Positions 22,715-32,032 of a DNA stretch of 64,000 bases are shown here, one piece after another; position 1 is the first letter of the stretch, and each line of letters opens with the position of its first letter. A program made the translations under genes and the position numbers. Below the pieces are notes generated by a model. It searched no databases, was not told the origin of the DNA, and was given only the letters and a program-made list of their open reading frames with translations. Origin of the DNA: Cladopsammia gracilis (Eukaryota; Cnidaria; Anthozoa; Scleractinia; Dendrophylliidae); NCBI GenBank assembly GCA_022457155.1, contig JAJGOT010000562.1, forward strand, positions 124,001 to 188,000, given 5' to 3'.

Positions 22715-23968
22715 TTATTCAGGGGTTCCATTCCATTTCAAATCCAGATAGATATATTCAGGTGGGGAAATCCTCCATTTATGCATGTGGATGATGGATC
22801 GAGTATACCCCGAAAACTTCTTTGTTGATTGTTGAGTGATATTCAGACTTGTGCTCACAACGTCGACGCTAACACCATCCATTGACGCGGGGAAAAACTC
22901 GATACAAATCGTGTATTCTCCTTCCGGTAATTTGTACATATTGAATCCAAGTCTCCCAGAGTGACGATTACTGTCGTCTTTAGTTATTTGCAAATCATAG
23001 GCCTTCTTATTGAAAAGATGCGGTGAACTTGAAAAATTCGTTATGCCAGTCACTGTCATATCATGCTCAGAGCTGGATTCATCCACATCTTCCATGAGAT
23101 AACGAAACTCATCCTTTTGGTGGGAAGTTGACGTGATATGTGACTCGTTCACGATTTTTTTCAAATCAGCGACCTGTGAATCCAGGAACACCTTCGGAAC
23201 TGCGTCACCGTTTGCTTCGGGATCTCCTACGTTGGTGATCTTGGACCCACTCATGTCGATTGGCCCAGTCATGGTGCCCCCTGTCAAGGGAAGAATGGAC
23301 TGACTGACTGAGTCGACATAACTCTTAGTTGCAGCTTCTCCTCCAAACTTCGGGTCTTGGAGGTTAGTGATGCTGTGGTGATTCATATTGAGTGGCACCT
23401 CCATCGGAAATTCTTCTTTTCGGCTGAGAAACGTGTTCCGGATGTCCTCGAAAGGCATCAGAGTGTTGTAGTTTGTGCGATAAAACGAGAAATCATGTTG
23501 TTTGGCATTCTTGACTGAAAACAACGTCTTCAAATCAAGATCTTTCGTGACTTCATGCGTTGGTGCTGGTGCATTCGGGTGAAATCTTTTCAGAGTGATC
23601 ATGTTCACTCCCGCAAGGTCATCATCTATGTCTGTGGCTAAATTTGTGATAGCTTTGCGGTTCATGTTGATTTCCCCAGGGTTGATGAGATTGTGCCCAC
23701 TGAGATTGAGATTTCCCATCATTCGGGAAGTGCCATCAACTTGCAGGGAATCTGCCCGCAACTGATCAAGTTGGTGCTTCACGACTACGTCGGAATCTTC
23801 GCTTCCTTCAGCCACATTGACCAGTTTTTTATTCTCTATGTCATAGTTATTGTCCGAATCCAATTTCAAACCACCACCAGCGGTTTGAATTTGTCTTTCC
23901 AGTTGCCTCAGATATGCCGTCAAATCCATGCGGTCGCCGAATCTTTCAAGATTGTTGAATATTCCCAT
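22715..23968 (-). CDS. Tail-fibre-like virion protein (417 aa)
   Basis: The N-terminus (residues 1-30) is helical. Residues 40-260 carry several fibre-type repeats, for example 'LPLTGGTMTGPIDMSGSKI' near 227-244 and related 'MNHHSITNLQDP' and 'INMNRKAITNL' units. This is the shaft pattern of phage and virus fibres. The C-terminal third (about 300-417) is beta-rich and would be the distal domain. Its start directly follows the ATPase stop (TAA then ATG), so the genes form one leftward block with the fibre-head-like ORF. The frame is undamaged. In a virion it would sit at the vertex and contact the host surface. Confidence 0.75.
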   Translation of the reverse strand: MGIFNNLERFGDRMDLTAYLRQLERQIQTAGGGLKLDSDNNYDIENKKLVNVAEGSEDSDVVVKHQLDQLRADSLQVDGTSRMMGNLNLSGHNLINPGEINMNRKAITNLATDIDDDLAGVNMITLKRFHPNAPAPTHEVTKDLDLKTLFSVKNAKQHDFSFYRTNYNTLMPFEDIRNTFLSRKEEFPMEVPLNMNHHSITNLQDPKFGGEAATKSYVDSVSQSILPLTGGTMTGPIDMSGSKITNVGDPEANGDAVPKVFLDSQVADLKKIVNESHITSTSHQKDEFRYLMEDVDESSSEHDMTVTGITNFSSSPHLFNKKAYDLQITKDDSNRHSGRLGFNMYKLPEGEYTICIEFFPASMDGVSVDVVSTSLNITQQSTKKFSGYTRSIIHMHKWRISPPEYIYLDLKWNGTPE

Positions 23969-24607
23969 TTATAATGGCTCATCAAAGTTTTTCGCCACAC
24001 TTTTCTTTTCTTTATCCAGGAACAGGAATTCGAATGGGCCCAATCTGCTGAAAAACTGTGGGTTAATCAGATTCTCCTTTGCAACCAAATCCAAATGGGT
24101 TTTGGTGGCTGGAGGATATAGAATCATATGGGAACAATTCAAACGAATCTTTTGCGGGACATCGTAATAGGATTGGGAAAGATAAATCGGACTGATTCCA
24201 TGGTGCCTTCCATCTGTCCAGTGATTTGCGATTTGTTTTTGAATGCGATCGGATGAATTCATGAGGTCATCAAACACGACGACTTTCCGATTGTTGTTTG
24301 GGTAATCTATGGTATTCATGACGTCATCTGGCCCCAGACGTTCGAGAACTGGGTATCCAACTTTCTCGCTGACACCTTCCATAATCTTCTGGAGGTCAAC
24401 GATTTTGTCCTGATGTTGACTGGGAGAGTAGAAATAAATTTTATCATAGAAGACCAGAGGTTTTCGTAACATGTGCATAAGTGTGTTTGTTTTCCCGCAG
24501 CGAGTTTGGCCCGCAATGAGCATTCGGAAATCCTCATTTAGGAAATCATTGTATTTTCTATTCACTGTTCGATTGTTTAGATGCCGATCATAATTTGGAA
24601 TCTTCAT
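23969..24607 (-). CDS. Genome-packaging ATPase (FtsK/HerA superfamily)
   Basis: A 212-residue intact ORF with Walker A 'AGQTRCGKT' (residues 32-40), Walker B 'KVVVFDDLM' (108-116), and a conserved 'YLSQSYYDVPQKIR' region. Length and motif order match the A32-like packaging ATPases of Polintons and related viruses, which pump DNA into the capsid. It heads a leftward group with the fibre genes. The divergent plus gene begins 23 bp away at 24631, leaving a very short AT-rich shared promoter. Confidence 0.93.
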   Translation of the reverse strand: MKIPNYDRHLNNRTVNRKYNDFLNEDFRMLIAGQTRCGKTNTLMHMLRKPLVFYDKIYFYSPSQHQDKIVDLQKIMEGVSEKVGYPVLERLGPDDVMNTIDYPNNNRKVVVFDDLMNSSDRIQKQIANHWTDGRHHGISPIYLSQSYYDVPQKIRLNCSHMILYPPATKTHLDLVAKENLINPQFFSRLGPFEFLFLDKEKKSVAKNFDEPL

Positions 24608-24630
24608 TTTTTTATGTTTTCTTATAAAAT

Positions 24631-24915
24631 ATGAACTTCCATTACCGATTCACCCACGAAGAACGCGAGCGTCTTTCTTATATATTTAGTCTTGAATATC
24701 CACTTTATAGAACCCAAAAGAATGTTGAACAACTTGCAGAGAAACTTGCAACTGCGACGAATCTTGAAACTAAATTGATGGAATATCTAGAAACAACTTT
24801 AAAAAGAAGACCACTTGTGGCATACATCGAAGAATTGAAAAAAACATTGGGTGATCTCGCAATTATAATGAAATACAAAGAGTCAATTCAAGATATAATA
24901 CGTTTCAAGAGATAA
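24631..24915 (+). CDS. Small helical Polinton protein of unknown function (94 aa)
   Basis: An intact ORF starting 23 bp from the divergent ATPase start. It is almost wholly helical and charged, with 'KNVEQLAEKLATATNLETKL' and 'VAYIEELKKTLGDL', suggesting a short coiled coil. No family was recognised. It is the first gene of the rightward virion block and is followed by a strong hairpin. Confidence 0.55.
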   Translation: MNFHYRFTHEERERLSYIFSLEYPLYRTQKNVEQLAEKLATATNLETKLMEYLETTLKRRPLVAYIEELKKTLGDLAIIMKYKESIQDIIRFKR

Positions 24916-24920
24916 CTTCC

Positions 24921-24955
24921 AAAACAACACTTATCTTTGAGATAAATGTTGTTTT
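24921..24955. terminator. Hairpin after the 94-aa gene
   Basis: A 16-bp stem with one mismatch and a TTG loop, starting AAAACAACA and ending TGTTGTTTT. It sits 6 bp after the stop at 24915 and 11 bp before the next ATG at 24966. Confidence 0.6.
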
Positions 24956-25325
24956 GTCACTTAAAATGGATCTTAACAACATACGAAAGTTTGTCGGCAG
25001 AGAATTTGAAGGGTATCAAATCGCGAAAGCCGTCACATAAGTGAAAAATGAAGTGGAAGACCGAAAACAGGGACGTGATATCGTTATGAGTGACTATTTC
25101 AAAACTCTCAGAGAACCCCTGCTTGAGCAGCAAAAGAAGACAGATGCAAAACAAGATGCAGTGATTGAGCAACTCAGGCAAAATCAACTTGCTTTGACTG
25201 AAGGCATCGCCACGTTGAATCAAGAACTTCCTCAGGTACCTGCTGCGGAAGGGGAAAAGGGAGCCGCCGCGGCGCCGGAAGCAGACATCCTTATCCCGAA
25301 CCAGGAATTTGAAGATATGGAACTA

Positions 25326-25602
25326 CAATCGTTTGCAAAATACCTTCGACCACCCTATATTTTAATTGACTTTTTAACAATTTTCAGTCTACATTGGTGA
25401 TGTTCGCTTTCCCCGGGCCCCCTATATCAATGTTGGATCTAAACTTTGGAACCCAAATCAATCTTCATGCGGTTGGCAAGCCCCCGGTATCTCCAATCAC
25501 CACCCAACATTGATATAGGGGGTGGGAAGGGGGGAGGGGGTTAATGCACTACAAAATTAATCCAAATTTAGTCAAGTGGTCGAAGGTTTTTGATAACGAT
25601 TG
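25326..25602 (+). mobile_element. Left MITE of the composite (277 bp)
   Basis: Inverted ends CAATCGTTTGC and its counterpart TGATAACGATTG enclose a GC-rich core whose C-rich and G-rich halves are themselves inverted (CCTATATCAATGTTGG near 25420, CCAACATTGATATAGG near 25506). It has an outer TA on the left only. Confidence 0.8.
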
Positions 25603-25774
25603 TCCGAAGTATTTTTCTTAACATAAGCTTTTAAGTAGCGAACACGGTACTTCACACTATGTTATAGGTCTAAACTAAAACATACAACAATCGTAGAGTG
25701 CGAAAGTGTATGATAGTGTAGGTAAATACGTCAAAAATAGTACAATCTAGCTAGATAATGATGCCATTTCAAGA

Positions 25775-25927
25775 AACATAACAAAAGAAACATTTTCGGA
25801 TTTTAGCGAACGAGTGCTGAATACGCTCAAAGAGACTGATATATCGTATATAAACTCTTTAATCGATAGTTTTCCTAAAAGAATCGATGCTATTATAACA
25901 AGAAAAGGTGGACGTACAAAGTATTAA
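25775..25927 (+). pseudogene. C-terminal fragment of a Tc1/mariner transposase
   Basis: The open frame ends 'INSLIDSFPKRIDAII' plus a Gly/Arg-rich tail and TAA at 25925-25927, the familiar end of Tc1-type transposases (a helix of the DSMPRR type, then a short basic tail). Only about 50 residues remain and the catalytic DDE region is absent. Its presence inside a TA-flanked element supports a Tc1/mariner affiliation. Confidence 0.6.
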
Positions 25928-26408
25928 AGCAAAATAAACGAATATTTTTGTACACGGCAAAACATGTCTTTGGGGGGAGGGCTGGTGTGTTTGTGTCCTT
26001 CTCACGATTCTCATGCACGGTGCTCGGTGATTATTGTTAATTTCTCACGATTACTTTCGCATATGACTGCATGTTAACTCTCCTTAGAGAGAAATAATAA
26101 GGATAATCATGTTAGGAATCCCAAAGTTAATTTTTGGACGGTAAATAAACTACATTTCAACTGTTCTCGCTTTTTGGTGACATAAAAAGATTCAGTGACA
26201 TATATTCTTTGTTTCGTCGTCACGCTGAGAATCGTCAATTATGTACAGCTATGGCAAATTACAAACAGTAATTAGCTTAGATAATGTTTGTCTTTAGTAG
26301 TATATTATGTACTAATACCATGAAATGCTAAATGTTTAACGTGGATGGAGCTATTTGAGTTTATAGGCGAGCATCGTGGAATTATAGTAGCGTGACACGG
26401 CGTGACAT

Positions 26409-26675
26409 TTAGCTGCTGGAGCTCTTGTTGCTCAATATGAATTCTGCGAAGCAGCGTTTACATGGCCGTAATTCTTTGCGTTCACTTTCGTTCACTTGAT
26501 ACGTGAACTGGAAAGCTCGCCAGCGTACTGCCATCATCTGGGTATTCGTGGTGTCTATGGTACCTCCTCTGACAAGAGTAATAGGAGCGTCAGCGGTGGC
26601 GAAGAAAGCGGTGTCTTTGTCAAAGACAACATCCTTGTTTTGGAAATTCTTTGGTGTTACACAGGGATCCCACAA
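26409..26675 (-). pseudogene. Unidentified gene fragment carried by the composite
   Basis: An 88-residue frame has protein-like composition ('NKDVVFDKDTAFFATADAPI' and 'MMAVRWRAFQFTYQ', then a C-x2-C pair 'CKRCF'). The pattern recalls the C-terminal part of SF3-helicase/NTPase-like proteins found in mobile elements, but I cannot confirm this. No start codon and no neighbouring domain are visible, so it looks like a captured piece. Confidence 0.35.
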
Positions 26676-26988
26676 ATGAGATAAAAGTTAAATACTTGGT
26701 TGAATTCGCTTGATATTGATTATTTTTCAATTAATTATATGTCTGTGTTGCTTTAAAAAAAAATAATTTCAAAATCATTACCGAATAAAAACGATTATTG
26801 TACACTTCCGTATATTACCTGGGGTTAATGTTAGGAAATGACGTCATTTCACATAAAATGCCGAATATTTCATGTCTATAGGAATATAGCTAAAAAAAAA
26901 TTTTGTCAATACTGTCAACATAGCCTATCAATACATACATGTTTGTAACGTCTTCTTATAAACAACGCTTTGCGAATTCTCTCTGAGA

Positions 26989-27265
26989 CAATCGTTTGCA
27001 AAATACCTTCGACCACCCTATATTTTAATTGACTTTTTAACAATTTTCAGTCTACATTGGTGATGTTCGCTTCCCCCGGGCCCCCTATATCAATGTTGGA
27101 TCTAAACTTTGGAACCCAAATCAATCTTCATGCGGTTGGCAAGCCCCCGGTATCTCCAATCACCACCCAACATTGATATAGGGGGTGGGAAGGGGGGAGG
27201 GGGTTAATGCACTACAAAATTAATCCAAATTTAGTCAAGTGGTCGAAGGTTTTTGATAACGATTG
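26989..27265 (+). mobile_element. Right MITE of the composite (277 bp)
   Basis: It matches the left MITE nearly base for base (one visible difference, CTTTCCCC versus CTTCCCCC). TA lies on its outer right side at 27266-27267. Confidence 0.8.
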
Positions 27266-28070
27266 TAGTCTTTATCAAGTCAATCGGGTTACCAGAACCT
27301 AATGACTTACTTAAATTGGGGCCAGCTGCTTTAATCGAAACGGAGAAAAAAGCAAAGCAAGAACGAAAAAAAGGTATCTGGCGAAATAACGGGAGCGAAA
27401 AACAAAAAAGGACTCAGCCCGGTAACAAAGTAACAAAAGAGAGGGCCATTAAAAAATTAGAACAACGGAGAGACGTTGAAAAGCCAATCTTTGAGAAATA
27501 CCTATTCACAATAGATATGGTTAAAGCTTTACCAAAATACAAAAAAACGGGCACGGGAGCGAGCGAAGCGAGCCGAGAGCAGCGAGAGGGGCACAGGAAA
27601 TACAAATAACCAAAAAGAAATGCCTTCAAGATTCAAAACGATCACTATGGCGGGCTCCTTATCGATGTCCCCAAACTTTTCAATGAAATGAAACTGAATG
27701 CCTTCAGAGGTGGGAAACTGGTCTATCAAGCAGATGCGGATAAGTCATTCATTGATCTGATCACAAAAAGGTTCAACCCGAAAAAGAACTATTCATTGAA
27801 TGCTGTGAAGATTTTCAACGATTTGAACACACTGGCAAATATGCCACCGTACAAAACATCTGGGAAGTCGAAAATGGTTGGATCCAGCGTCATATATTAC
27901 CAGAAATCAGAAGAGTTGGCAGATCGAATGAAGATCTTGGTTGGTTCACTGGCTGCTGGAAACACCTCACCAGTCTTGAGGAATGACCTGTCCCAGTTGA
28001 ATGATGAGTTCTTGAGAATCGGGGCAATTGACCAAAATATGCATCGAAAATTCTATGAGAAGTATTTAAA

Positions 28071-28829
28071 ATGAACCCCAATCAAGTACTCGTGTTCAAG
28101 TCAATCGATGCTTGGAAACAAAATCCACAAAATAAACCAGGACATTTCACAACGAAGTTTACTCCCGAATTGATTCTGGAGGAGAATTCCAACCACTTTT
28201 TAGCTTTAGATCATCTTTCAATGACGGCCAGCTGGTTCAATGTTCGCCCTGAATTTCATAACCATCAAGTGGTGATTTCCAAGGATAATGGAAACAGTTG
28301 GCAAAGAATCACCTTTCCTGCGGGAGTTTATGATTATGAAGATATCAACAACTACATTCACAACGTCATTGGAAAAACCGCAGATGGAGAATATGGGATA
28401 AACATCTTTTTCGACCTGTCCACATTCAAAGTTTTTATCTCCCTGAATGCAACGTATCAAATTGATTTCAGCGTCAGTGGAACTTGTTGTAATCTTCTGG
28501 GATTTGATCCTATGAAACTAACAGGTAGTGCTTATGGGGCACGAGAACCAAATATTTCAAATAGCGTGGATAACCTTTATATTCGCTGCAGTCTTTTGAG
28601 TAATTCAATCATCTCCGGAAAACGATCTGATGTGCTGTTCTCATTCTCTACAAACACAAAGACAAGGGCGTTGCCATTTGAGTTGACACAAACAAATTAT
28701 TTGTGGCAACGGATAAATACCAAACACATTTCTGAAGTTACGTTCTGGATAACAGATGATGAAGATCGAGAAGTGGATTTGAATGGGCAGAATATCTCTT
28801 TAACTGTCGTAATCAAGAAAGTGGATTGA
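28071..28829 (+). CDS. Minor capsid (penton-type single jelly roll) protein
   Basis: An intact 252-residue ORF whose ATG overlaps the previous stop (ATGA). It has the order expected of Polinton minor capsid proteins: 'FLALDHLSMTASWFNV', 'VVISKDNGNSWQRITFPAGVYD', 'CCNLLGFDP', 'RCSLLSNSIISGKRSDVLF' and a final beta strand 'GQNISLTVVIKK'. Single jelly-roll proteins form pentons at icosahedral vertices beside the double-jelly-roll hexon protein encoded two genes downstream. It is one of the best preserved genes here. Confidence 0.9.
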   Translation: MNPNQVLVFKSIDAWKQNPQNKPGHFTTKFTPELILEENSNHFLALDHLSMTASWFNVRPEFHNHQVVISKDNGNSWQRITFPAGVYDYEDINNYIHNVIGKTADGEYGINIFFDLSTFKVFISLNATYQIDFSVSGTCCNLLGFDPMKLTGSAYGAREPNISNSVDNLYIRCSLLSNSIISGKRSDVLFSFSTNTKTRALPFELTQTNYLWQRINTKHISEVTFWITDDEDREVDLNGQNISLTVVIKKVD

Positions 28830-28869
28830 AAATGGATGGAAGACGAGAAAGAAATCCCGACACAGGAGA

Positions 28870-29221
28870 ATGAGTTGGAGCGGAGCTGGAAGTGGATTTA
28901 GCGGAGCTGGATTCTCAGACGTTTTCTCTAAACTCGCTTCTAAGCTCACCGGCAAAACAGCCTCAAAACTAGCTTCCAAAGCAGCTGAAAAACTTGTTGA
29001 GAAAGGAGCTGAAAAAATTGGAGAAAAAAACTGGGCAGTTAGTGGGTGAAAAAATTTATGACAGATTCACAACGAAACCGAGCGAAGCGAAACCGAGTGA
29101 AGCGAGCGAAGCGAAACCACCTGAGACTAAAGGAAAAGAAATTGGAGAAATTCTGAGAAAACAAAGTCAGGCAGCGGACAAGTACCAATATGTGAGAGAT
29201 GTTTTCAATGAACTAATCTAG
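28870..29221 (+). pseudogene. Small basic Polinton protein, frameshifted at an A-run
   Basis: The ATG at 28870 gives a Gly/Ser start 'MSWSGAGSGFSGAGF' and a Lys/Ala helix, then reaches a stop near 29049. The frame that ends at 29221 is open from 28994, and the two would join at the A7 run near 29025-29031. The later part holds a GAGCGAAGCGA-type insertion (29072-29118). It is short, basic and helical and lies between two capsid genes, so a DNA-binding core-peptide role is plausible but unproven. Confidence 0.55.
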
Positions 29222-29236
29222 GCTTAAAAAAGAATA

Positions 29237-30567
29237 ATGGTCTCTAAAATGGCAAATTTTCGAAACCCTGAATTGGTGAAAAGATATGAATATACATATT
29301 ATGACCTCGAAACACCCTTGAATGCTATTGTTGCTAATAACAAACGGCAAACCAAAGACAATTACCGCTTCAACGTGGATAATTCCTCCGAAGCCAATCC
29401 GATTGATTGGTACAATGCTTATCTGGAGGTTAACTTTCAGCTTATGACAACAGCGGACAGTGCAACAGGGATAACAGCAGGGGCCAACAATGGCGACCGA
29501 GATTGCACAACAACGAATGGCCTGACGTTCATAAAATCAATCGAAGTTGAATGTAATGCGCAAACAGTTTATAGTAACACAAAAGCAAATGAATCAGCAA
29601 ATGCGTTGACACTCTTGAAATACACAAAACGTTATGCCGATTCAGTTGGGCAAGATCAGTTCTTCTATCCCGATACATCAACGGGAACAACAGAAGGACG
29701 AAAACAAATAGCAGATAAAACTTTAGTAGCCACATACAATGAAGGTTTTGCCAAGCGAAAAAGCTTGACTGATGCTGGGGCGATCAACAAATTTTCAATT
29801 CCGTTTAATCTCTATAGCTATTTCGCGGCTTTCAAAAATAATCTTCACCCCAACATCAAGATAAGTCTTTTGTTGAAGCTGGAAAATGACAACAACTTGA
29901 TTTTCCGAAAAGGGGCCGCGCCAGATTCCAAAGTCATTCTCACTAAACTCAGATTGTGGTGCCCTAAAATCATTTTCAACGGAAAGGGGCTGAAACAATA
30001 TCTGGAAGATTATCTGAAGCCGAAAAAGTGGACGTATTTGCGAGAGCACCACGAAATTTTGCAATCAACAGCCACGAATAGCTATTTTCGGATTTCCACT
30101 GGAATTCGCAGGCCTCGGCATGTGTTGATTTGGGTTGTTCCAACAGCATCGTATAATGATCAAGAACAAAACATCTTCACGTTCAAGACATTCAATATCA
30201 ATGCAAACAACAGACGATTCGTTCGAGCACAGCTGGAGTTGAACAACTCAATTTATTATCCCCAGTTGGAAATGACCTCGGATGAAGAATCAAGGCTTTA
30301 CCGGGCTTTGATGTCATTCAATTCCGGTTATAATGACACACTGAGTGGCCCACTGATCAATCGCCAAAATTTCAAAGAGCTTTATGGAATGATTTACTTC
30401 GATCTCCGCAACCAAGAAGATGATGTGAAAGATGCTATGGTTTCTCTGACGTTTAGATATGAACTGAATGAAGCCAACGTAAATCAATACACGATAAATG
30501 CTTGGTGTTGCATGAAAAAGAAATTGAATTGTATACAGCATCAAACAAACTTCTGATCAAGGCCTGA
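29237..30567 (+). pseudogene. Major capsid protein (double jelly roll), frameshifted at the very end
   Basis: About 440 residues are open from ATG 29237 (an alternative ATG at 29249 is equally credible). Diagnostic segments are 'RYEYTYYDLETPLNAIVANN', 'TFIKSIEVECNAQTVYSN', 'KFSIPFNLYSYFAAF' and 'LWCPKIIFNGKGL', in the order of Polinton/adintovirus hexon-type capsid proteins. This protein forms the trimeric capsomers. The ORF ends at 30556 in a Cys/Lys-rich tail, while another frame from about 30499 ends at 30567 with a hydrophobic and acidic tail more like a natural C-terminus, so one base has probably been lost near 30499. Otherwise intact. Confidence 0.93.
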
Positions 30568-30573
30568 AAACTT

Positions 30574-30598
30574 ATTTCGAGATTGAAAATATCGAAAT
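30574..30598. promoter_or_regulatory. Hairpin spanning the next gene's start
   Basis: A 7-bp stem, ATTTCGA and TCGAAAT, with an 11-nt loop lies between the capsid stop and the ATG at 30597, whose first two bases are in the stem. It is weaker than the other hairpins. Confidence 0.4.
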
Positions 30599-31553
30599 GA
30601 CATCTTATATTCCATATGGTGTTACATTATCCGATGGACAAAAAAGAAAACTAGCACGAGCTGTGCAAAATTCCGCTCAAATCAGATTGAGACTTGCTAG
30701 CAACGCATTGAAAGGGCCGGATGAGTTGTTGCTGACAAAAACCCAGTTGAATCGAGTGCAGATAGCAATCCAGGCTAGACGGGGAGTTGATTTGACCATC
30801 TCGAAAACGCAAATAAAGAACGGTGGAAGTCTTTGGTCTTCCCTGATGAAATTGCTTCCATTAGCAACAAAAGGAGTTTCCAAAGTAGCCCCGCATCTTG
30901 CGACTGGAGCATTGAGCGCTTTGGGAAGTTTGGGAATAGACAAAATATTTGGAAAAGGAATTGCTGTGCCATTCCAATTTCTTCCACAACTTCAGAATGT
31001 TGGAGAGTTGACTAAAAGCCAACTTGAATCTTCCATTAGCAACAAAAGGAGTTTCCAAAGTAGCCCCGCATCTTGCGACTGGAGCATTGAGCGCTTTGGG
31101 AAGTTTGGGAATAGACAAAATATTTGGAAAAGGAATTGCTGTGCCATTCCAATTTCTTCCACAACTTCAGAATGTTGGAGAGTTGACTAAAAGCCAACTT
31201 GAATCTGTCAAGAAAGGGTTGAAAATGGGTCGTGGTGTGAATTTCAAACCAACGAAGAAGCAAATAAATGGAGGACTTCTGGGGACACTTGCATCAATCG
31301 GAATCCCAATAGCAATCGAACTGGCATCGAAACTGTTTGGAAAAGGCCTGCAAGTTCCAAGAAAAGCTGCTGCCGGACTGACAGTGCCAGCAAAACCAGG
31401 TGGCCTTTATCCATTCATGCCTCCCCCATTCATTGGGGAATGGCCGCGACAAGGACGCGGAAAAGGCAAAAAAATCAACTGAAAGGAGCTTGGCTTCTGT
31501 TAGGAGACAACAGTCCATTCAACAGCATCCCAGTTCTAGGAGCAATTCTGTGA
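30597..31553 (+). pseudogene. Hydrophobic core-type Polinton protein with internal duplication and frameshift
   Basis: The N-terminus 'MTSYIPYGVTLSDGQKRKLA' is followed by two related modules: 'LTISKTQIKNGGSLWSSLMK' with 'LGSLGIDKIFGKG', and later 'KPTKKQINGGLLGTL' with 'IAIELASKLFGKG'. A Pro/Gly-rich part ('PPPFIGEW') and a tail ending 'FNSIPVLGAIL' complete the expected length. It lies between the major capsid gene and the protease, like adenovirus core or pVI-type cargo, but homology to those is not shown. Two defects are visible: an exact 175-bp tandem duplication at 30855-31204 that shifts the frame, and a frameshift near the A7 run at 31470. Confidence 0.7.
30855..31204 (+). repeat. Exact tandem duplication, 2 x 175 bp, inside a gene
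   Basis: 30855-31029 and 31030-31204 appear identical. The unit is not a multiple of 3, so the second copy is read in a new frame. Confidence 0.92.
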
Positions 31554-32032
31554 AGCGAAGCGGAGCTGAGCGGAGCGCAGCGAAACCTCCTTGGAAAGAT
31601 ATCCCCTTGTCAAATTTTGATCTTCTGGACTGGGTGAAATTTCTGAAAATTCCAGCGTTCAAAGGAATCTTTTCAAGAGATTCAACGGATCATATTCATC
31701 GAACAGGTTGCTGCATCATCAATCTGGATGATTCAATTGGGAATGGGACACATTGGGTTGCAACATTTGTGCAGAAAGATCTGATTTATTATTTCGATTC
31801 ATTTTGCCTTCCCCCTCCAATTGAGTTTGTGGAATATGCTCGGAAGTTGAAGAAACCATATATTTTCAATGGAGGGCACCCAATACAAGCTTTGGAGTCG
31901 GTTAGATGCGGTTATTATTGTCTGTATTTCTTGAATGAGATTCATAAAAGATCTTTCTATGATTGTCTGGCTGTATTTGATTTGAAAGACCCCATGAAAA
32001 ATGAAACGTTCATAAAAGAATATTTCGAATGA
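31400..32032 (+). CDS. Adenain-like cysteine protease (Polinton PRO)
   Basis: The protease domain begins near 31605 with 'LSNFDLLDWVKFL' and carries the C5/Ulp1-type set: His in 'GTHWVATF' (residue 118 of the frame from 31400), Asp in 'YYFDSF' (133), Gln in 'PIQAL' (163) and Cys in 'SVRCGYYC' (170). It would cleave virion precursor proteins during maturation. The natural start is unclear. The frame is open from 31400, but no ATG lies near the expected N-terminus, where a GAAGCGAAGCGGAGC tract (31551-31588) sits. That tract may have destroyed the start. The stop overlaps the next ATG at 32029 as ATGA. Confidence 0.9.
   Translation: MAFIHSCLPHSLGNGRDKDAEKAKKSTERSLASVRRQQSIQQHPSSRSNSVKRSGAERSAAKPPWKDIPLSNFDLLDWVKFLKIPAFKGIFSRDSTDHIHRTGCCIINLDDSIGNGTHWVATFVQKDLIYYFDSFCLPPPIEFVEYARKLKKPYIFNGGHPIQALESVRCGYYCLYFLNEIHKRSFYDCLAVFDLKDPMKNETFIKEYFE

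Larger units (their letters stand above)
25326..27265. mobile_element. Nested Tc1/mariner-type composite element with two MITE ends
   Basis: Two 277-bp copies in direct orientation (25326-25602, 26989-27265) flank 1.39 kb. Each copy starts CAATCG and ends CGATTG with inverted ends of about 28 bp. TA lies outside the outer ends (25324-25325, 27266-27267) but not at the inner junctions, so the whole 1,940-bp unit appears to have moved as one. The two copies look almost identical, implying recent origin. The passenger holds a Tc1/mariner transposase C-terminus and another gene fragment. Confidence 0.85.
24966..28074 (+). pseudogene. Large Polinton virion-block protein split by a nested transposon
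   Basis: The ATG at 24966 opens a frame that meets TAA at 25038-25040, then continues with a coiled-coil region ('QQKKTDAKQDAVIEQLRQNQ') to 25325. There a 1.94-kb transposon interrupts it. After the TA duplication at 27266-27267 the same frame resumes ('SIGLPEPNDLLKLGP'), crosses a GAGCGAAGCGA tract at 27557-27592, meets TAA at 27607-27609, and continues with a folded C-terminal domain ('FKIQNDHYGGLLIDVPKLF', 'MVGSSVIYYQKSEELADRM') to 28074. Its stop overlaps the next start as ATGA. The C-terminal domain is a recurrent Polinton type as I recall it, of unclear function (possibly a minor virion or cement protein). Confidence 0.75.

Noticed and set aside
30677..31263. Minus-strand ORFs over the duplicated gene
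   Set aside because: They repeat with the 175-bp duplication and oppose a coding frame with known Polinton character.
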